DNA of 55,118 nucleotides, taken from NCBI RefSeq assembly GCF_028293835.1, contig NZ_JAQGNX010000116.1, positions 1 to 55,118 of the forward strand, written 5' to 3'. The notes beneath the pieces were generated by a model. That model worked only from the letters and a program-made list of their open reading frames with translations. It did no database searches and was not told where the DNA came from. The position numbers and the translations under genes were made by a program. The DNA is from Pseudomonas sp. (GTDB lineage: Bacteria > Pseudomonadota > Gammaproteobacteria > Pseudomonadales > Pseudomonadaceae). Position 1 is the stretch's first letter, and each line of letters begins with the position of its first letter. Of this stretch, positions 1 to 8,451 are shown piece after piece.

Positions 1-27
1 GACGTATGTGTTGAATGTTAAATCGGT

Positions 28-51
28 ATCGCCCGCAAGCCGGCTCCTACA
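28..51. repeat. REP-like half element
   Basis: A copy of the left-hand REP family (ATCGCCCGCAAGCCGG followed by CTCCTACA) lies at the window edge, just past the stop of the DUF523 gene. The same family forms the large inverted repeat at 8360-8442. Any partner arm would lie outside the window. Confidence 0.6.
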
Positions 52-529
52 GTGCCTGGTACGCGGTGGCGGCTTCGGCCAGTTCGAGTTCGCTGAAGAC
101 TTGCACGCCATGACGTTTGAGCAGCGCCGCAGTGACGCCCTCGCCGCTGACCTTCACCCCACTGAACGTCCCGTCATAGGTCAGCACATTGCCGCAGGAC
201 GGGCTGTTGGCCTTGAGCACGGCGATGCGGATGCCGTGTTGCTGCGCCAGCGCCAGTGCCTGATACGCGCCGGACAGAAACGCATCGCTGACATCCTCGC
301 CCTCGGTGGTGATCACCGACGCCTGCCCGTCCAACACTTCGGCGCCCTGCCCGCCCGGAATCTCTGCCGCCGCACGGGGCGTCGGCAAGCCACCGGCGAC
401 TTCCGGGCATAACGGTACGACGCGACCTTCGTCGATCCACTGCTGAAGCAGATCAAACGGCCCGCTGGCCTCGCCGTCGTAACGTACGCGGTGGCCCAGC
501 AGACAACGGCTTACCAGGATTTTCTGCAT
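47..529 (-). CDS. DUF523 family protein
   Basis: The 160-residue protein belongs to the DUF523 (YbbK-like) family, whose biochemical role is not established. An N-terminal VSRCLLG segment (Cys9), a PLCPEVAGGLPTPR segment (Cys41) and KANSPSCG (Cys112) are the family hallmarks. The three conserved cysteines would suit metal or Fe-S binding, which is inference. The start was placed at the ATG before QKILVSRC; the upstream in-frame extension is arginine- and proline-rich and lies inside the preceding gene. It begins 2 bp after the stop of the 2OG-Fe(II) oxygenase gene, so the two are probably cotranscribed. No signal peptide is visible, so it is cytoplasmic. Confidence 0.88.
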   Translation of the reverse strand: MQKILVSRCLLGHRVRYDGEASGPFDLLQQWIDEGRVVPLCPEVAGGLPTPRAAAEIPGGQGAEVLDGQASVITTEGEDVSDAFLSGAYQALALAQQHGIRIAVLKANSPSCGNVLTYDGTFSGVKVSGEGVTAALLKRHGVQVFSELELAEAATAYQAL

Positions 530-531
530 GA

Positions 532-1164
532 TCAGAACGGCTCGTTGCCACGGCGCCGGAACCAGCCGGTCAATGACAGGCGATCGCGGGTCGCGGGCAG
601 GACTTCGTGGGGCACGTCGCCCGACAGGAACACCACCAGGCATCCGCCGGTAGGCACCACATCGTATTCGACGCCATCCTTGAGGTACATGCGCAACTGA
701 CCGCCGTGCTCCGGCAGCCAGGCGTCATTGAGGTACACCACCGCCGACACCGTGCGCCGGTCGTCGTCGCGGAAGCGGTCGACATGCTTGAGGTAAAAGG
801 CGCCGGGCGGGTACATCGCGAAGTGGCTTTCGAAGTCTTCGAGGCCCAGGTACAAACCGCGGTTCATTGCCTCGCGCAGGCTGTCCATCAACTGCAAATA
901 ACTGTCGCAGGCCAGGGCCTGGCCCGGCTCGATCCACTGGATATGGTCGCCGCGAATGCCTTCGCGGATCTCCGATGCCGGCCCGCGGCCCACGGCGGCC
1001 GGGGCGAGTTCACCTTCGGCTGCACGTTTACGGCACTCAGCCGCCAACTCCCGGGTCAGACCCAGAGGCAGGAAAATATTCTGCTGCGACCAGCCGTGTT
1101 CAGCCAGGTCGTCGACGATACGTAACAGCAGCGGGTGATCAGAGGGTATTTGCATGGCGCGCAT
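532..1164 (-). CDS. 2OG-Fe(II) oxygenase
   Basis: The 210-residue protein is a prolyl-4-hydroxylase-like 2-oxoglutarate/Fe(II)-dependent dioxygenase. The iron-binding triad is visible as His127 and Asp129 (YLKHVDRF) and His186 (DVPHEVLP). Arg195 in RDRLSLTGWF is in place to bind the 2-oxoglutarate carboxylate. The double-stranded beta-helix core spans roughly residues 85-205. Related proteins hydroxylate amino-acid side chains or small molecules; the substrate is unknown. The start at the MRAMQ codon follows an AGGA ribosome site seven bases upstream. The downstream DUF523 gene follows after 2 bp. The gene is divergent from the exported DUF2059 protein. Confidence 0.9.
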   Translation of the reverse strand: MRAMQIPSDHPLLLRIVDDLAEHGWSQQNIFLPLGLTRELAAECRKRAAEGELAPAAVGRGPASEIREGIRGDHIQWIEPGQALACDSYLQLMDSLREAMNRGLYLGLEDFESHFAMYPPGAFYLKHVDRFRDDDRRTVSAVVYLNDAWLPEHGGQLRMYLKDGVEYDVVPTGGCLVVFLSGDVPHEVLPATRDRLSLTGWFRRRGNEPF

Positions 1165-1272
1165 AGTATTCCTGCGCCAGCAAATCCGACAGAGCCGCGC
1201 AGCGGCTTGATACGAATTCTCGACAAGTCTGTATGCCACACGGAGAATAGTCGCCTGCTGACAGGAGTCCCT

Positions 1273-2025
1273 ATGCGCCGTTTGCTTTTCTCACTGCTGA
1301 TGTTCTGCGTTTTGCCCGCCTGGGCAGACGGCCACGACCAGTTGTACAAGGTCGCCGGCTGGCCGGAACAACGCGCGCATTTCAACGATGCCCTCTCCGC
1401 CGCTCAGCAGCGCTACCAGAACAGCTTGCCGCCCGCGGTGTTTCAGGCGCTGGTGAACAACAGCAACCAGCGCTTTGCCCCGCAGGCCGTCGACCAGCGT
1501 GCCGAAGCGCAGTTGCGCAAGACCCTCGCCGATCCGCAACCTGCACTGACTTTTTTCCAGTCGCCCCTGGGCAAGAAGATCGTGGCCGCCGAGTTGCTGG
1601 CGACCCGCCGTGATCAATTGGCGAAGAACGCCAAAGGCTTGCCGAAGATTGAAGCCAGTGACAGCCGCATGCTGATCATCGGTCACCTGGCCCAGGCGCT
1701 GCCGGCGCGTGAAGCCGGGGCAGAAGTGAGCCTGGCGATTGCCGGCGTCGCGGCGGACAGCTTGAGTTCGATGATCCCCGGCCTGCTCGGTGGTGGTCAG
1801 GCGCAGGGCATGTTGAATGGTCAGCGCCAGCGTTTGATGGACCAGATCGGCAGCGACCTGAACAACACGCTGCTGTATGTCTATCGCGACCTGTCGGATA
1901 ACGAACTGGAAGAATTCGCCACGTTTGCCGAGTCGGCGGAGGGCAAAGCGTATTACCAGGCGGCGTTGGCGGCGATTAGGGCGGGGTTGGCGGTGGGGCA
2001 GAGTCCTTCGAACCTCAGCCAGTAA
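1273..2025 (+). CDS. Exported DUF2059 protein
   Basis: The 250-residue protein has a clear signal peptide (MRRLLFSLLMFCVLPAWA, probable cleavage after AWA) and is therefore periplasmic or secreted. The mature part is alpha-helical with a C-terminal DUF2059 region. The motif DNELEEFATFAESAEGKAYY matches the family pattern in which two helices carry conserved acidic and aromatic residues. No catalytic motif is apparent and no function is known for the family. An ACAGGAG ribosome site lies five bases before the ATG. The gene stands alone and ends just before a perfect REP inverted repeat that probably also acts as its transcription end. Confidence 0.85.
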   Translation: MRRLLFSLLMFCVLPAWADGHDQLYKVAGWPEQRAHFNDALSAAQQRYQNSLPPAVFQALVNNSNQRFAPQAVDQRAEAQLRKTLADPQPALTFFQSPLGKKIVAAELLATRRDQLAKNAKGLPKIEASDSRMLIIGHLAQALPAREAGAEVSLAIAGVAADSLSSMIPGLLGGGQAQGMLNGQRQRLMDQIGSDLNNTLLYVYRDLSDNELEEFATFAESAEGKAYYQAALAAIRAGLAVGQSPSNLSQ

Positions 2026-2047
2026 TTTTTGGTTCCTGTTAAATCGC

Positions 2048-2113
2048 CATCGCGAGCAGGCTCACTCCTACAGGGGAATGCATTTCAATGTAGGAGTGAG
2101 CCTGCTCGCGATG
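2048..2113. repeat. REP inverted repeat (25-nt perfect arms)
   Basis: Two perfectly complementary 25-nt arms (2048-2072 and 2089-2113) are separated by 16 nt. The core is GCGAGCAGGCTCACTCCTAC. It lies between the convergent ends of the DUF2059 and hydrolase genes. This is typical of Pseudomonas REP doublets, and the hairpin could stabilise or end both transcripts. Confidence 0.85.
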
Positions 2114-2128
2114 GGGCACTGACTGGCG

Positions 2129-3076
2129 CTAAAGATTCCGGCCGTTGATCCGCTTCGTCAAAAACCCGAAATACTCCCCGCGCAACGCCACCGACTCATT
2201 CGCCAGATGATGCCTCGCCTCGGGCAACATCAACACCTGCGGCCGATCAAACTTGGCCTTCAGCACCTCAAGGTTGTGCTGCCAATCCACCGTCATGTCT
2301 GCCTGCCCCTGCACAATCAGCGGTCGCCGGAAGCTGCGCGGTGACGATTCGATGTACTTGATCCAGCGCGCCAGCGCGCCGACCCAGGCGGTGGGCAAAC
2401 GCAGCGGCTGCAACGGATCGGCCTGCAGGAACGGCAGGAAATCCGGGTCGTTGGAGTTCTCGCTGAATCGCCGGGCAATGCCTTTGACGAAAGGCTTGAG
2501 CAGGTAATAACTGAGCTGCGACCAACCCCAGGCGCGCGGCCGTACCAGCGGCGACAACAGGATCACCTGCCCCTGCGCCGGGCTGCCCGCGCCCGCGTTG
2601 AGCACATGATCAATCACAATCGCACCGCCGGTGCTCTGCCCGCACAGGTGCCACGGCTGCGGCAGACCGAGGGCGCGCGCCTCGATGAACAAGCCATGCA
2701 GCGTGTCCTGATACTCGGAAAAATCCTTGATGCTCGCCCGTTCGCCGCTGGACAGCCCGTGGCCCGGCAAGTCGCAGGCGATCACTGCAAACCCCTGATC
2801 CAGCGCCCACTCGATCACATGCCGGTACAAGCCGGTGTGATCATAAAAACCGTGGAGCAGAAACAGCGTCGCTTTCGCCCGCTCGGGCCACCAGACCTGG
2901 CTGACCACTTGATAACTCTCCACATCGAACCGCCCAAGCCCACTGCGCAGCAGACGCCCCGGAAAATCCAGCCCGTAGAACCGTCGATACGCCAGCGCCT
3001 CCTCGGACAGCGGCTGCCACTCGACCAAAGGCCGCAGGCTGGCACGCAGATGATCAGGGTCGAAAGTGGCAGACAT
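2129..3076 (-). CDS. Alpha/beta hydrolase (monoacylglycerol-lipase-like)
   Basis: The 315-residue serine hydrolase resembles the Hydrolase_4 (lysophospholipase/monoacylglycerol lipase) family. Seen in order are the oxyanion-hole segment LFLLHGFYDHTG (about 71-82), the CDLPGHGLS turn (101-109), and the nucleophile elbow GQSTGG with Ser148. The acid is in GQADMTVDW (Asp260 or 264) and the base in EARHH (His289/290). No signal peptide is visible. The start was set at the ATG of MSATFD, which has a GGAA site eight bases upstream; an in-frame TTG four codons earlier is less likely. It is divergent from the DUF6436-like gene, whose leader it shares. Confidence 0.9.
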   Translation of the reverse strand: MSATFDPDHLRASLRPLVEWQPLSEEALAYRRFYGLDFPGRLLRSGLGRFDVESYQVVSQVWWPERAKATLFLLHGFYDHTGLYRHVIEWALDQGFAVIACDLPGHGLSSGERASIKDFSEYQDTLHGLFIEARALGLPQPWHLCGQSTGGAIVIDHVLNAGAGSPAQGQVILLSPLVRPRAWGWSQLSYYLLKPFVKGIARRFSENSNDPDFLPFLQADPLQPLRLPTAWVGALARWIKYIESSPRSFRRPLIVQGQADMTVDWQHNLEVLKAKFDRPQVLMLPEARHHLANESVALRGEYFGFLTKRINGRNL

Positions 3077-3173
3077 GAGCAATTCCAAAACACCAAACAG
3101 ACTTTATGGGCCTGCGATATTCATCTGTCGAGGCAAGCATGGCAAGCTGGGCGACCTTCGAGGATCGAAACCC

Positions 3174-3755
3174 ATGCGTTCGCCCTACCGCGCCACACTG
3201 CTCGCCAGCCTGCTCGCCCTCGTGTGTGCCGGTGTGTTGTGGGCGGCTTATGACTGGTTTCAGGGACGCTACCTGCGCGCATACAGCGAGCATACCGCCG
3301 TGTTTTCCGGCGACCCGTTGCGCCTGCCTGACGACCTCGCCGGCCCCGGTGCCATCCGCCTGGTGCACTTCTGGGACCCGGCCTGCCCGTGCAACGTCGG
3401 CAACCAGCAACACTTGAGCGAACTGGTCGAGCAGTATGTCCCGCAAGGCGTCGAGTTCTACGCCGTGCAAAAAACCGGCAGCCACGGCCAATTGCCGAGC
3501 ACATTGAGCAGCCTGAAACCCATCACCGTCCTGCCAGGTTCGGATCAGATTCCGGCCAGCCCGGCCGTGGCGATCTGGGACCGCAGCGGCAAACTGGCCT
3601 ACTTCGGCCCCTACAGTGAAGGCCTGACCTGCAATTCGAGCAACAGCTTTATCGAACCGATCCTGCAAGCGTTGAACGAGGGCCGCGCGGTGAGCGCCAC
3701 GCACACACTGGCCGTGGGGTGTTACTGCCCGTGGCCGGTGGATACGACGAAGTAA
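3174..3755 (+). CDS. Membrane-anchored thioredoxin-like protein (DUF6436-like)
   Basis: The 193-residue protein has one N-terminal membrane segment (about residues 7-26) with basic residues before it, which predicts a periplasmic domain. That domain looks thioredoxin-like: RLVHFWDPACPCNV sits where a thioredoxin active site would be, but reads Cys71-Pro-Cys73 (CxC), not CxxC. Two more cysteine sites follow, LTCNSS and a C-terminal GCYCPW. I match it to the DUF6436 family from memory; function is unknown, and a periplasmic thiol or metal-binding role is inference. An AGGAT site precedes the ATG. It is transcribed toward the acylase gene but separated from it by 114 bp. Confidence 0.8.
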   Translation: MRSPYRATLLASLLALVCAGVLWAAYDWFQGRYLRAYSEHTAVFSGDPLRLPDDLAGPGAIRLVHFWDPACPCNVGNQQHLSELVEQYVPQGVEFYAVQKTGSHGQLPSTLSSLKPITVLPGSDQIPASPAVAIWDRSGKLAYFGPYSEGLTCNSSNSFIEPILQALNEGRAVSATHTLAVGCYCPWPVDTTK

Positions 3756-3869
3756 CGACAAGCCCGGCCATACGAATCCCTCCTACGGGCGATGGGCCGC
3801 TGTGTTGAGTCGTGGTAAACAGTGACGCCAGGGAATTGCTGCCACTCATAACAAGAACAAGGAATCACC

Positions 3870-6272
3870 ATGAAACGTCTCCTGATCGCGTTCGTCCTGC
3901 TGATTGCCGTAGCCGCTGCAGGCGCCGGCTGGTACGTCTACAGCAAGCAGCCGACACGCCAGGGCATGGTGGAGCTGCAACATCTTCAAGGCTCCGTCAC
4001 CGTGCGTTACGACGAGCGCGGCATCCCGCACATCCGCGCCGAAAACGAAACCGACCTGTACCGCGCCCTCGGTTACGTGCATGCCCAGGATCGGTTGTTT
4101 CAGATGGAAGTCCTGCGCCGTCTCGCTCGCGGCGAGCTGGCCGAAGTGCTGGGGCCGAAACTGCTCGACACCGACAAACTGATGCGCAGCCTGCGCATTC
4201 GCGAACGTGCCGAAACCTACTTCGCCAGCCTGGACAAACAGTCGCCTGCGTTCATCGCCATGCAGGCCTATCTGGATGGCATCAACCAGTATCAGGACAG
4301 CCATGCAAAACCCGTGGAGTTCGATGTGCTGGGCATTCCCAAGCGCCCGTTCACGGCGCAGGACACCATCAGCATCGCCGGTTACATGGCCTACAGTTTT
4401 GCCGCGGCGTTTCGCACCGAGCCGTTGCTGACCTACGTGCGTGACCAGTTGGGTGCCGACTACCTCAACGTCTTCGACCTCGACTGGCAGCCCAAGGGCG
4501 TGCTGGCGAAAAACAGCCACAACCCCGCGCCGCCCCTCGCCAGTGCCGACTGGAAAGACCTCAATGCCCTCGCCCGCCTGAGCGAACAAGTGCTGGCCGA
4601 CAACGGCTTGCCGCAGTTCGAGGGCAGTAACGCCTGGGTCGTCTCCGGCACCCGCACCAAGAGCGGCAAGCCGTTGCTGGCGGGTGACCCGCATATCCGC
4701 TTTTCCGCACCGTCGGTGTGGTACGAGGCGCAGCTCTCGGCGCCGGGCTTTGAACTCTATGGGCACTACCAGGCGTTGATGCCGTTCGCCTCGCTGGGGA
4801 TGAACCGCGACTTCGGCTGGAGCATCACCATGTTCCAGAACGATGACCTCGACCTGATCGCCGAAAAGGTCAACCCGGACAACGCCAACCAGGTCTGGTA
4901 TCGCGGCAATTGGGTGGACATGACCACCAGCGAACAGCAGATCGCGGTCAAGGGCCAGGCACCGGTGACGCTGACACTGCGCCAGTCCCCCCACGGGCCG
5001 ATCGTCAACGATGCACTGGGCAGCGCCGCCGGCAAGACGCCGATCGCCATGTGGTGGGGGTTTCTGGAAAGCCAGAACCCGATCCTTGAAGGTTTCTACC
5101 AGCTCAACCGCTCCGACACCCTGGCCAAGGCGCGCACTGCCGCCGCGAAAGTCCAGGCACCGGGGTTGAACATCGTCTGGGCCAATGCCAAGGGCGACAT
5201 CGGCTGGTGGGCGGCGGCGCAATTGCCCAAGCGTCCGGCGGGCGTACGTCCGTGGTTCATCCTCGACGGCAGCACCACCGAGGCGGACAAGGACGGTTTC
5301 TACCCGTTCAGCGCCAACCCGCAGGAAGAGAACCCGGCGCGGGGCTACATCGTCTCGGCCAACTTCCAGCCCGTGTCGCCGACCGGGATCGAGATTCCGG
5401 GTTACTACAACCTAGCCGATCGCGGACAGCAGCTCAACCGCCAGCTCAGCGACAAAAACGTGAAGTGGGACCTGGAGGCCAGTCAGAAACTGCAACTGGG
5501 CACCACCACGGCCTACGGTCCACGGTTGCTGGCGCCGTTGTTGCCGGTGTTGCGTGAAGTGGTGAGCGATCCGGCTGAACTGAAACTGGTGGAGCAGTTG
5601 GCCGCCTGGAAGGGCGACTATCCGCTGGAGTCCACCAGCGCCACCGTGTTCAACCAGTTCCTGTTCAACCTGGCTGACGCGACGATGCACGATGAGCTGG
5701 GCAATGACTTTTTCGAAACGCTGTTGTCGACACGGGTGATCGACGCCGCGTTGCCGCGCCTGGCGGCGAACGCCGACTCGCCGTGGTGGGATAACCGCAG
5801 CACGCCCGCCAGGGAAACCCGTGCCGATACGGTCAAGATGGCGTGGCAGGCGAGCATGGCGCACCTCAAGACCACGCTGGGCGCGGATTTCGCCCAATGG
5901 CAATGGGGCACGGCGCACACCCTGACCCATGGTCATCCGTTGGGGCAGCAAAAGCCGCTGGAGCGGATTTTCAACGTCGGGCCGTTCGCGGCGCCCGGCT
6001 CGCACGAGGTGCCGAACAACCTCTCGGCCAAGATCGGCCCGGCGCCATGGCCAGTGACTTACGGGCCGTCGACCCGACGCCTGATCGACTTCGCCGACCC
6101 GACGCACAGCTTGACGGTCAATCCGGTGGGGCAGAGTGGCGTACCGTTTGACCGTCACTATGAGGATCAGGCGGAGGCGTATGTCGAAGGGGTCTACTTC
6201 CAGGCGCATCTGAATGATGAAGAGGTGACGGCGAATACGCGGAGTACGTTGAAGCTGTTGCCGGCGCGTTAG
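3870..6272 (+). CDS. Penicillin/acyl-homoserine-lactone acylase family protein
   Basis: The 800-residue protein is a periplasmic Ntn-hydrolase precursor of the penicillin amidase (S45) family. It has an N-terminal signal or anchor segment (residues 4-22) and an alpha-chain region with DERGIPHIRA and ALGYVHAQDRLFQMEVLRR. The autoprocessing site is EGSNAWVVSG, in which Ser253 becomes the free N-terminal nucleophile of the beta chain. NTR/NGD-type beta-chain residues follow (LLAGDPH, SLGMNRDFGWSITM). In P. aeruginosa the gene next to spuH (PA0305, hacB) encodes an AHL acylase of this type. The nearby spu operon here makes orthology plausible but not proven. An AAGGAA site precedes the ATG. Confidence 0.9.
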   Translation: MKRLLIAFVLLIAVAAAGAGWYVYSKQPTRQGMVELQHLQGSVTVRYDERGIPHIRAENETDLYRALGYVHAQDRLFQMEVLRRLARGELAEVLGPKLLDTDKLMRSLRIRERAETYFASLDKQSPAFIAMQAYLDGINQYQDSHAKPVEFDVLGIPKRPFTAQDTISIAGYMAYSFAAAFRTEPLLTYVRDQLGADYLNVFDLDWQPKGVLAKNSHNPAPPLASADWKDLNALARLSEQVLADNGLPQFEGSNAWVVSGTRTKSGKPLLAGDPHIRFSAPSVWYEAQLSAPGFELYGHYQALMPFASLGMNRDFGWSITMFQNDDLDLIAEKVNPDNANQVWYRGNWVDMTTSEQQIAVKGQAPVTLTLRQSPHGPIVNDALGSAAGKTPIAMWWGFLESQNPILEGFYQLNRSDTLAKARTAAAKVQAPGLNIVWANAKGDIGWWAAAQLPKRPAGVRPWFILDGSTTEADKDGFYPFSANPQEENPARGYIVSANFQPVSPTGIEIPGYYNLADRGQQLNRQLSDKNVKWDLEASQKLQLGTTTAYGPRLLAPLLPVLREVVSDPAELKLVEQLAAWKGDYPLESTSATVFNQFLFNLADATMHDELGNDFFETLLSTRVIDAALPRLAANADSPWWDNRSTPARETRADTVKMAWQASMAHLKTTLGADFAQWQWGTAHTLTHGHPLGQQKPLERIFNVGPFAAPGSHEVPNNLSAKIGPAPWPVTYGPSTRRLIDFADPTHSLTVNPVGQSGVPFDRHYEDQAEAYVEGVYFQAHLNDEEVTANTRSTLKLLPAR

Positions 6273-6296
6273 ATTTTTGTTGGCCGGGCGGGCGCT

Positions 6297-6377
6297 TTCG
6301 CGAGCAAGCTCGCTCCCACAGGTCTGCGGTGATCTCCCAATCAACGCATAACCTGTGGGAGCGAGCTTGCTCGCGAA
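6297..6377. repeat. REP inverted repeat (27-nt perfect arms)
   Basis: Arms 6297-6323 and 6351-6377 are exact reverse complements with the core GCGAGCAAGCTCGCTCCC. The element sits between the convergent ends of the acylase gene and the GlxA-type regulator. It belongs to the same family as the repeats at 2048 and 7406. Confidence 0.88.
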
Positions 6378-6408
6378 GAGGCCCGCAATCCCCACACAAC
6401 TTCATGCC

Positions 6409-7374
6409 TCAAACCATCGCCGCAAAATTCAACCTGAACTGCTGCGGCGTCACACCCAGCCGGCGATTGAACACGCTGCGCATATGCTGGGCATCGCGAA
6501 ACCCGCACTGATATGCCACGGTCTTCAGCGGCGCCGCAGTGCTCTCCAGCATCACCCGCGCCGCGTCCACCCGCGCTCGCTCGACGAATTCCGCCGGGGT
6601 GACTTTCGCTTCCTTGGCAAACACCCGGGAGAAGTTGCGGGCGCTCATGTTGGCGGCGTTGGCCAGGTCGGCAATGGTCAGGTCGCCGGTCAGGTTGGCC
6701 AGCACGTAGCGCTGGACCAGCGCCACCGCCGAGGTCGGCTCCGCGTGGGGCGTCAGGAACGGGCTGAACTGTGATTGCCCGCCCGAACGCTGGGTGAACA
6801 CCACCAGCCGTTTGGCCACGCTGAGCGCGACTTCCGGGCCGTGATCCCGGGCCAGCAGGTACAGCGACAAGTCGATCCCCGCCGTGACCCCGGCCGAGGT
6901 GTAGAGCTCGCCGTCCTGCACGTACAGGCGATCAGCTTCGACCTGAGTCGAAGGACACAACGCCGCGAGCGCTGCTGCATCGCCCCAATGCGTCGTCACC
7001 GTTCGCCCTTCGAGCAATCCGGCCCGGGCCAGCATGAACGCGCCGTTGCAGATCGAGCCGAAACGTTGCGCCAATGCGCTGGCATCCCGCAGCCAGGCAT
7101 CGAAAGCTGCGCCGAAATCCATGAACGGCAACTGCGGTCCTCCCGCCACCAGCAACAAGTCGTACGCCTCCAGCGCCTCGCTGAAATGCCGATGGGCATT
7201 GAGCGACAACCCGTTGGAGCACGCCATCACCCCGCGCTCGACGCCGATCACGTCCAGCCGGTAGTGGTCTGCAGGCGGCAGGAAGCGATTGGCCTCGGAA
7301 AACACATCCATGGGACCGGTGACGTCCAGGGACTGAACGCCGGCGAATACCACGATGGCAACGGTTTTACTCAT
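6409..7374 (-). CDS. GlxA-type regulator (DJ-1/PfpI + AraC HTH)
   Basis: The 321-residue transcription regulator has an N-terminal DJ-1/PfpI amidotransferase-like domain (about residues 1-170). The nucleophile-elbow region reads FGSICNGAFMLA, so a cysteine is present. The C-terminal AraC/XylS DNA-binding domain (about 215-318) contains two helix-turn-helix motifs (TIADLANAANMSARNFSRVF and PLKTVAYQCGFRDAQHMRSVF). Members usually sense small metabolites and activate a neighbouring operon. The start at MSKTV follows an AGAGG site. It is divergent from the HD-domain gene, which is the likely target (inference). A REP repeat fills the intergenic space. Confidence 0.92.
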   Translation of the reverse strand: MSKTVAIVVFAGVQSLDVTGPMDVFSEANRFLPPADHYRLDVIGVERGVMACSNGLSLNAHRHFSEALEAYDLLLVAGGPQLPFMDFGAAFDAWLRDASALAQRFGSICNGAFMLARAGLLEGRTVTTHWGDAAALAALCPSTQVEADRLYVQDGELYTSAGVTAGIDLSLYLLARDHGPEVALSVAKRLVVFTQRSGGQSQFSPFLTPHAEPTSAVALVQRYVLANLTGDLTIADLANAANMSARNFSRVFAKEAKVTPAEFVERARVDAARVMLESTAAPLKTVAYQCGFRDAQHMRSVFNRRLGVTPQQFRLNFAAMV

Positions 7375-7405
7375 GGTACGAACGCCTCTAAAGATCACCT
7401 ATACC

Positions 7406-7539
7406 TGTGGCGAGGGAGCTTGCTCCCGCTCGACTGCGTAGCAGTCGCAAACCCGTCGGACGCCGTGTGCCTGGCAGAATTCGGTTGCGGTTTTTTGGGG
7501 CCGCTTCGCAGCCCAGCGGGAGCAAGCTCCCTCGCCACA
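7406..7539. repeat. REP inverted repeat with long spacer
   Basis: Perfect 25-nt arms lie at 7406-7430 and 7515-7539 (core GGCGAGGGAGCTTGCTCCCG). Each arm contains its own small hairpin, GGGAGCTTGCTCCC. The 84-nt spacer separates two REPs arranged head to head. The element lies in the leader region between the divergent GlxA-type and HD-domain genes. Confidence 0.85.
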
Positions 7540-7712
7540 AAAGCATATTCACCGGCAGCAAACTTAGCCAATCCGCGCCCAACAAGCGAGGTTGGCGCGA
7601 TATGCATGCTCATTGGCAAGGATCGCAGCCATGGATCGATTGTTCGGTTTCGGGGGCGGGAACAGACTGGCTCCATCAGCGCCGCCACGGCGTTCCCAAC
7701 GAGGACAGCACC

Positions 7713-8354
7713 ATGAGCAGCACCATCGCCGGTATCAAAATCCCTGACAGCGCCTTGGCCCGGGCCACCACCGAATACATTCGCGACGTCGAATCAGACC
7801 TGCTTTACCACCACTCGCGCCGGGTGTTTCTGTTTGGCGCATTGAGCGGGGAACGCAAGCAACTGGCCTACAACCCGGAGTTGCTATACGTGGGCGCGAT
7901 GTTCCATGACCTGGGCCTGGTGGAAGGTCATCGCACGGACGACGAGCGCTTCGAAGTGGACAGCGCCAACGCGGCCAAAGCGTTTCTCAAGCCTTACGGT
8001 TTCAGCGACGACGACATCGAGCAAGTGTGGTTGTCGATTGCCCTTCACACCACACCGGGCGTGGTGCACCACCTGCGTCCGAACGTGGCGCTGGTAACCG
8101 CGGGAGTTGAGATGGATGTGCTGGGGATTGATTACGCCGCGTTCCCTGCCGCGCAGCGCGAGGCGGTGGTGCATGCGCATCCACGGGGTGACGGGTTCAA
8201 GGAATGCATTCTGTGTGCGTTTGCCAACGGCTTCAAACACAAGCCCGATACCACGTTTGGTACGGTGAATGCCGATGTGCTGGTGGACAGCGAGCCAGGG
8301 TTCAAGCCGATGAACTTTGTCGAGATCATCCGCAAATCGCCTTGGGCTGCGTAG
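7713..8354 (+). CDS. HD-domain hydrolase (cyanamide hydratase-like)
   Basis: The 213-residue protein contains a metal-dependent HD domain. The visible ligands are HHSRRVFLFG, the MFHDLGL His-Asp pair, and a later SIALHTTPGVVHH segment. The overall arrangement resembles cyanamide hydratase (Ddi2-like) proteins and the bacterial HD proteins close to them; the substrate here is not known. A GAGGA ribosome site lies eight bases before the ATG. The reading frame stays open upstream but runs through the REP repeat, so the upstream starts were rejected. Divergence from a GlxA-type regulator suggests inducible expression by a small nitrogenous or carbonyl compound, which is inference. Confidence 0.85.
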   Translation: MSSTIAGIKIPDSALARATTEYIRDVESDLLYHHSRRVFLFGALSGERKQLAYNPELLYVGAMFHDLGLVEGHRTDDERFEVDSANAAKAFLKPYGFSDDDIEQVWLSIALHTTPGVVHHLRPNVALVTAGVEMDVLGIDYAAFPAAQREAVVHAHPRGDGFKECILCAFANGFKHKPDTTFGTVNADVLVDSEPGFKPMNFVEIIRKSPWAA

Positions 8355-8359
8355 ATCCT

Positions 8360-8442
8360 TGTAGGAGCCGGCTTGCTGGCGATGGTGTGTCAGTCGACAT
8401 CAACGTTGCTGACATACCATCGCCAGCATGCCGGCTCCTACA
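8360..8442. repeat. REP-like inverted repeat (34-nt arms)
   Basis: Arms 8360-8393 and 8409-8442 pair with two mismatches (core GTAGGAGCCGGCTTGCTGGC). It follows the stop of the HD-domain gene and lies between it and the convergent spu operon end. Confidence 0.85.
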
Positions 8443-8451
8443 ATGGGATTG

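Noticed and set aside
2606..3253. 215-codon frame opposite the alpha/beta hydrolase
   Set aside because: Covers the hydrolase start and has no domain; shadow frame.
3846..5222. 458-codon antisense frame opposite the acylase
   Set aside because: It mirrors the GC-rich codon pattern of the real gene and has no domain; the acylase motifs on the plus strand are clear.
7407..7712. Upstream extension of the HD-domain gene
   Set aside because: Runs through the REP inverted repeat and lacks homology; the GAGGA-preceded ATG at 7713 is the better start.
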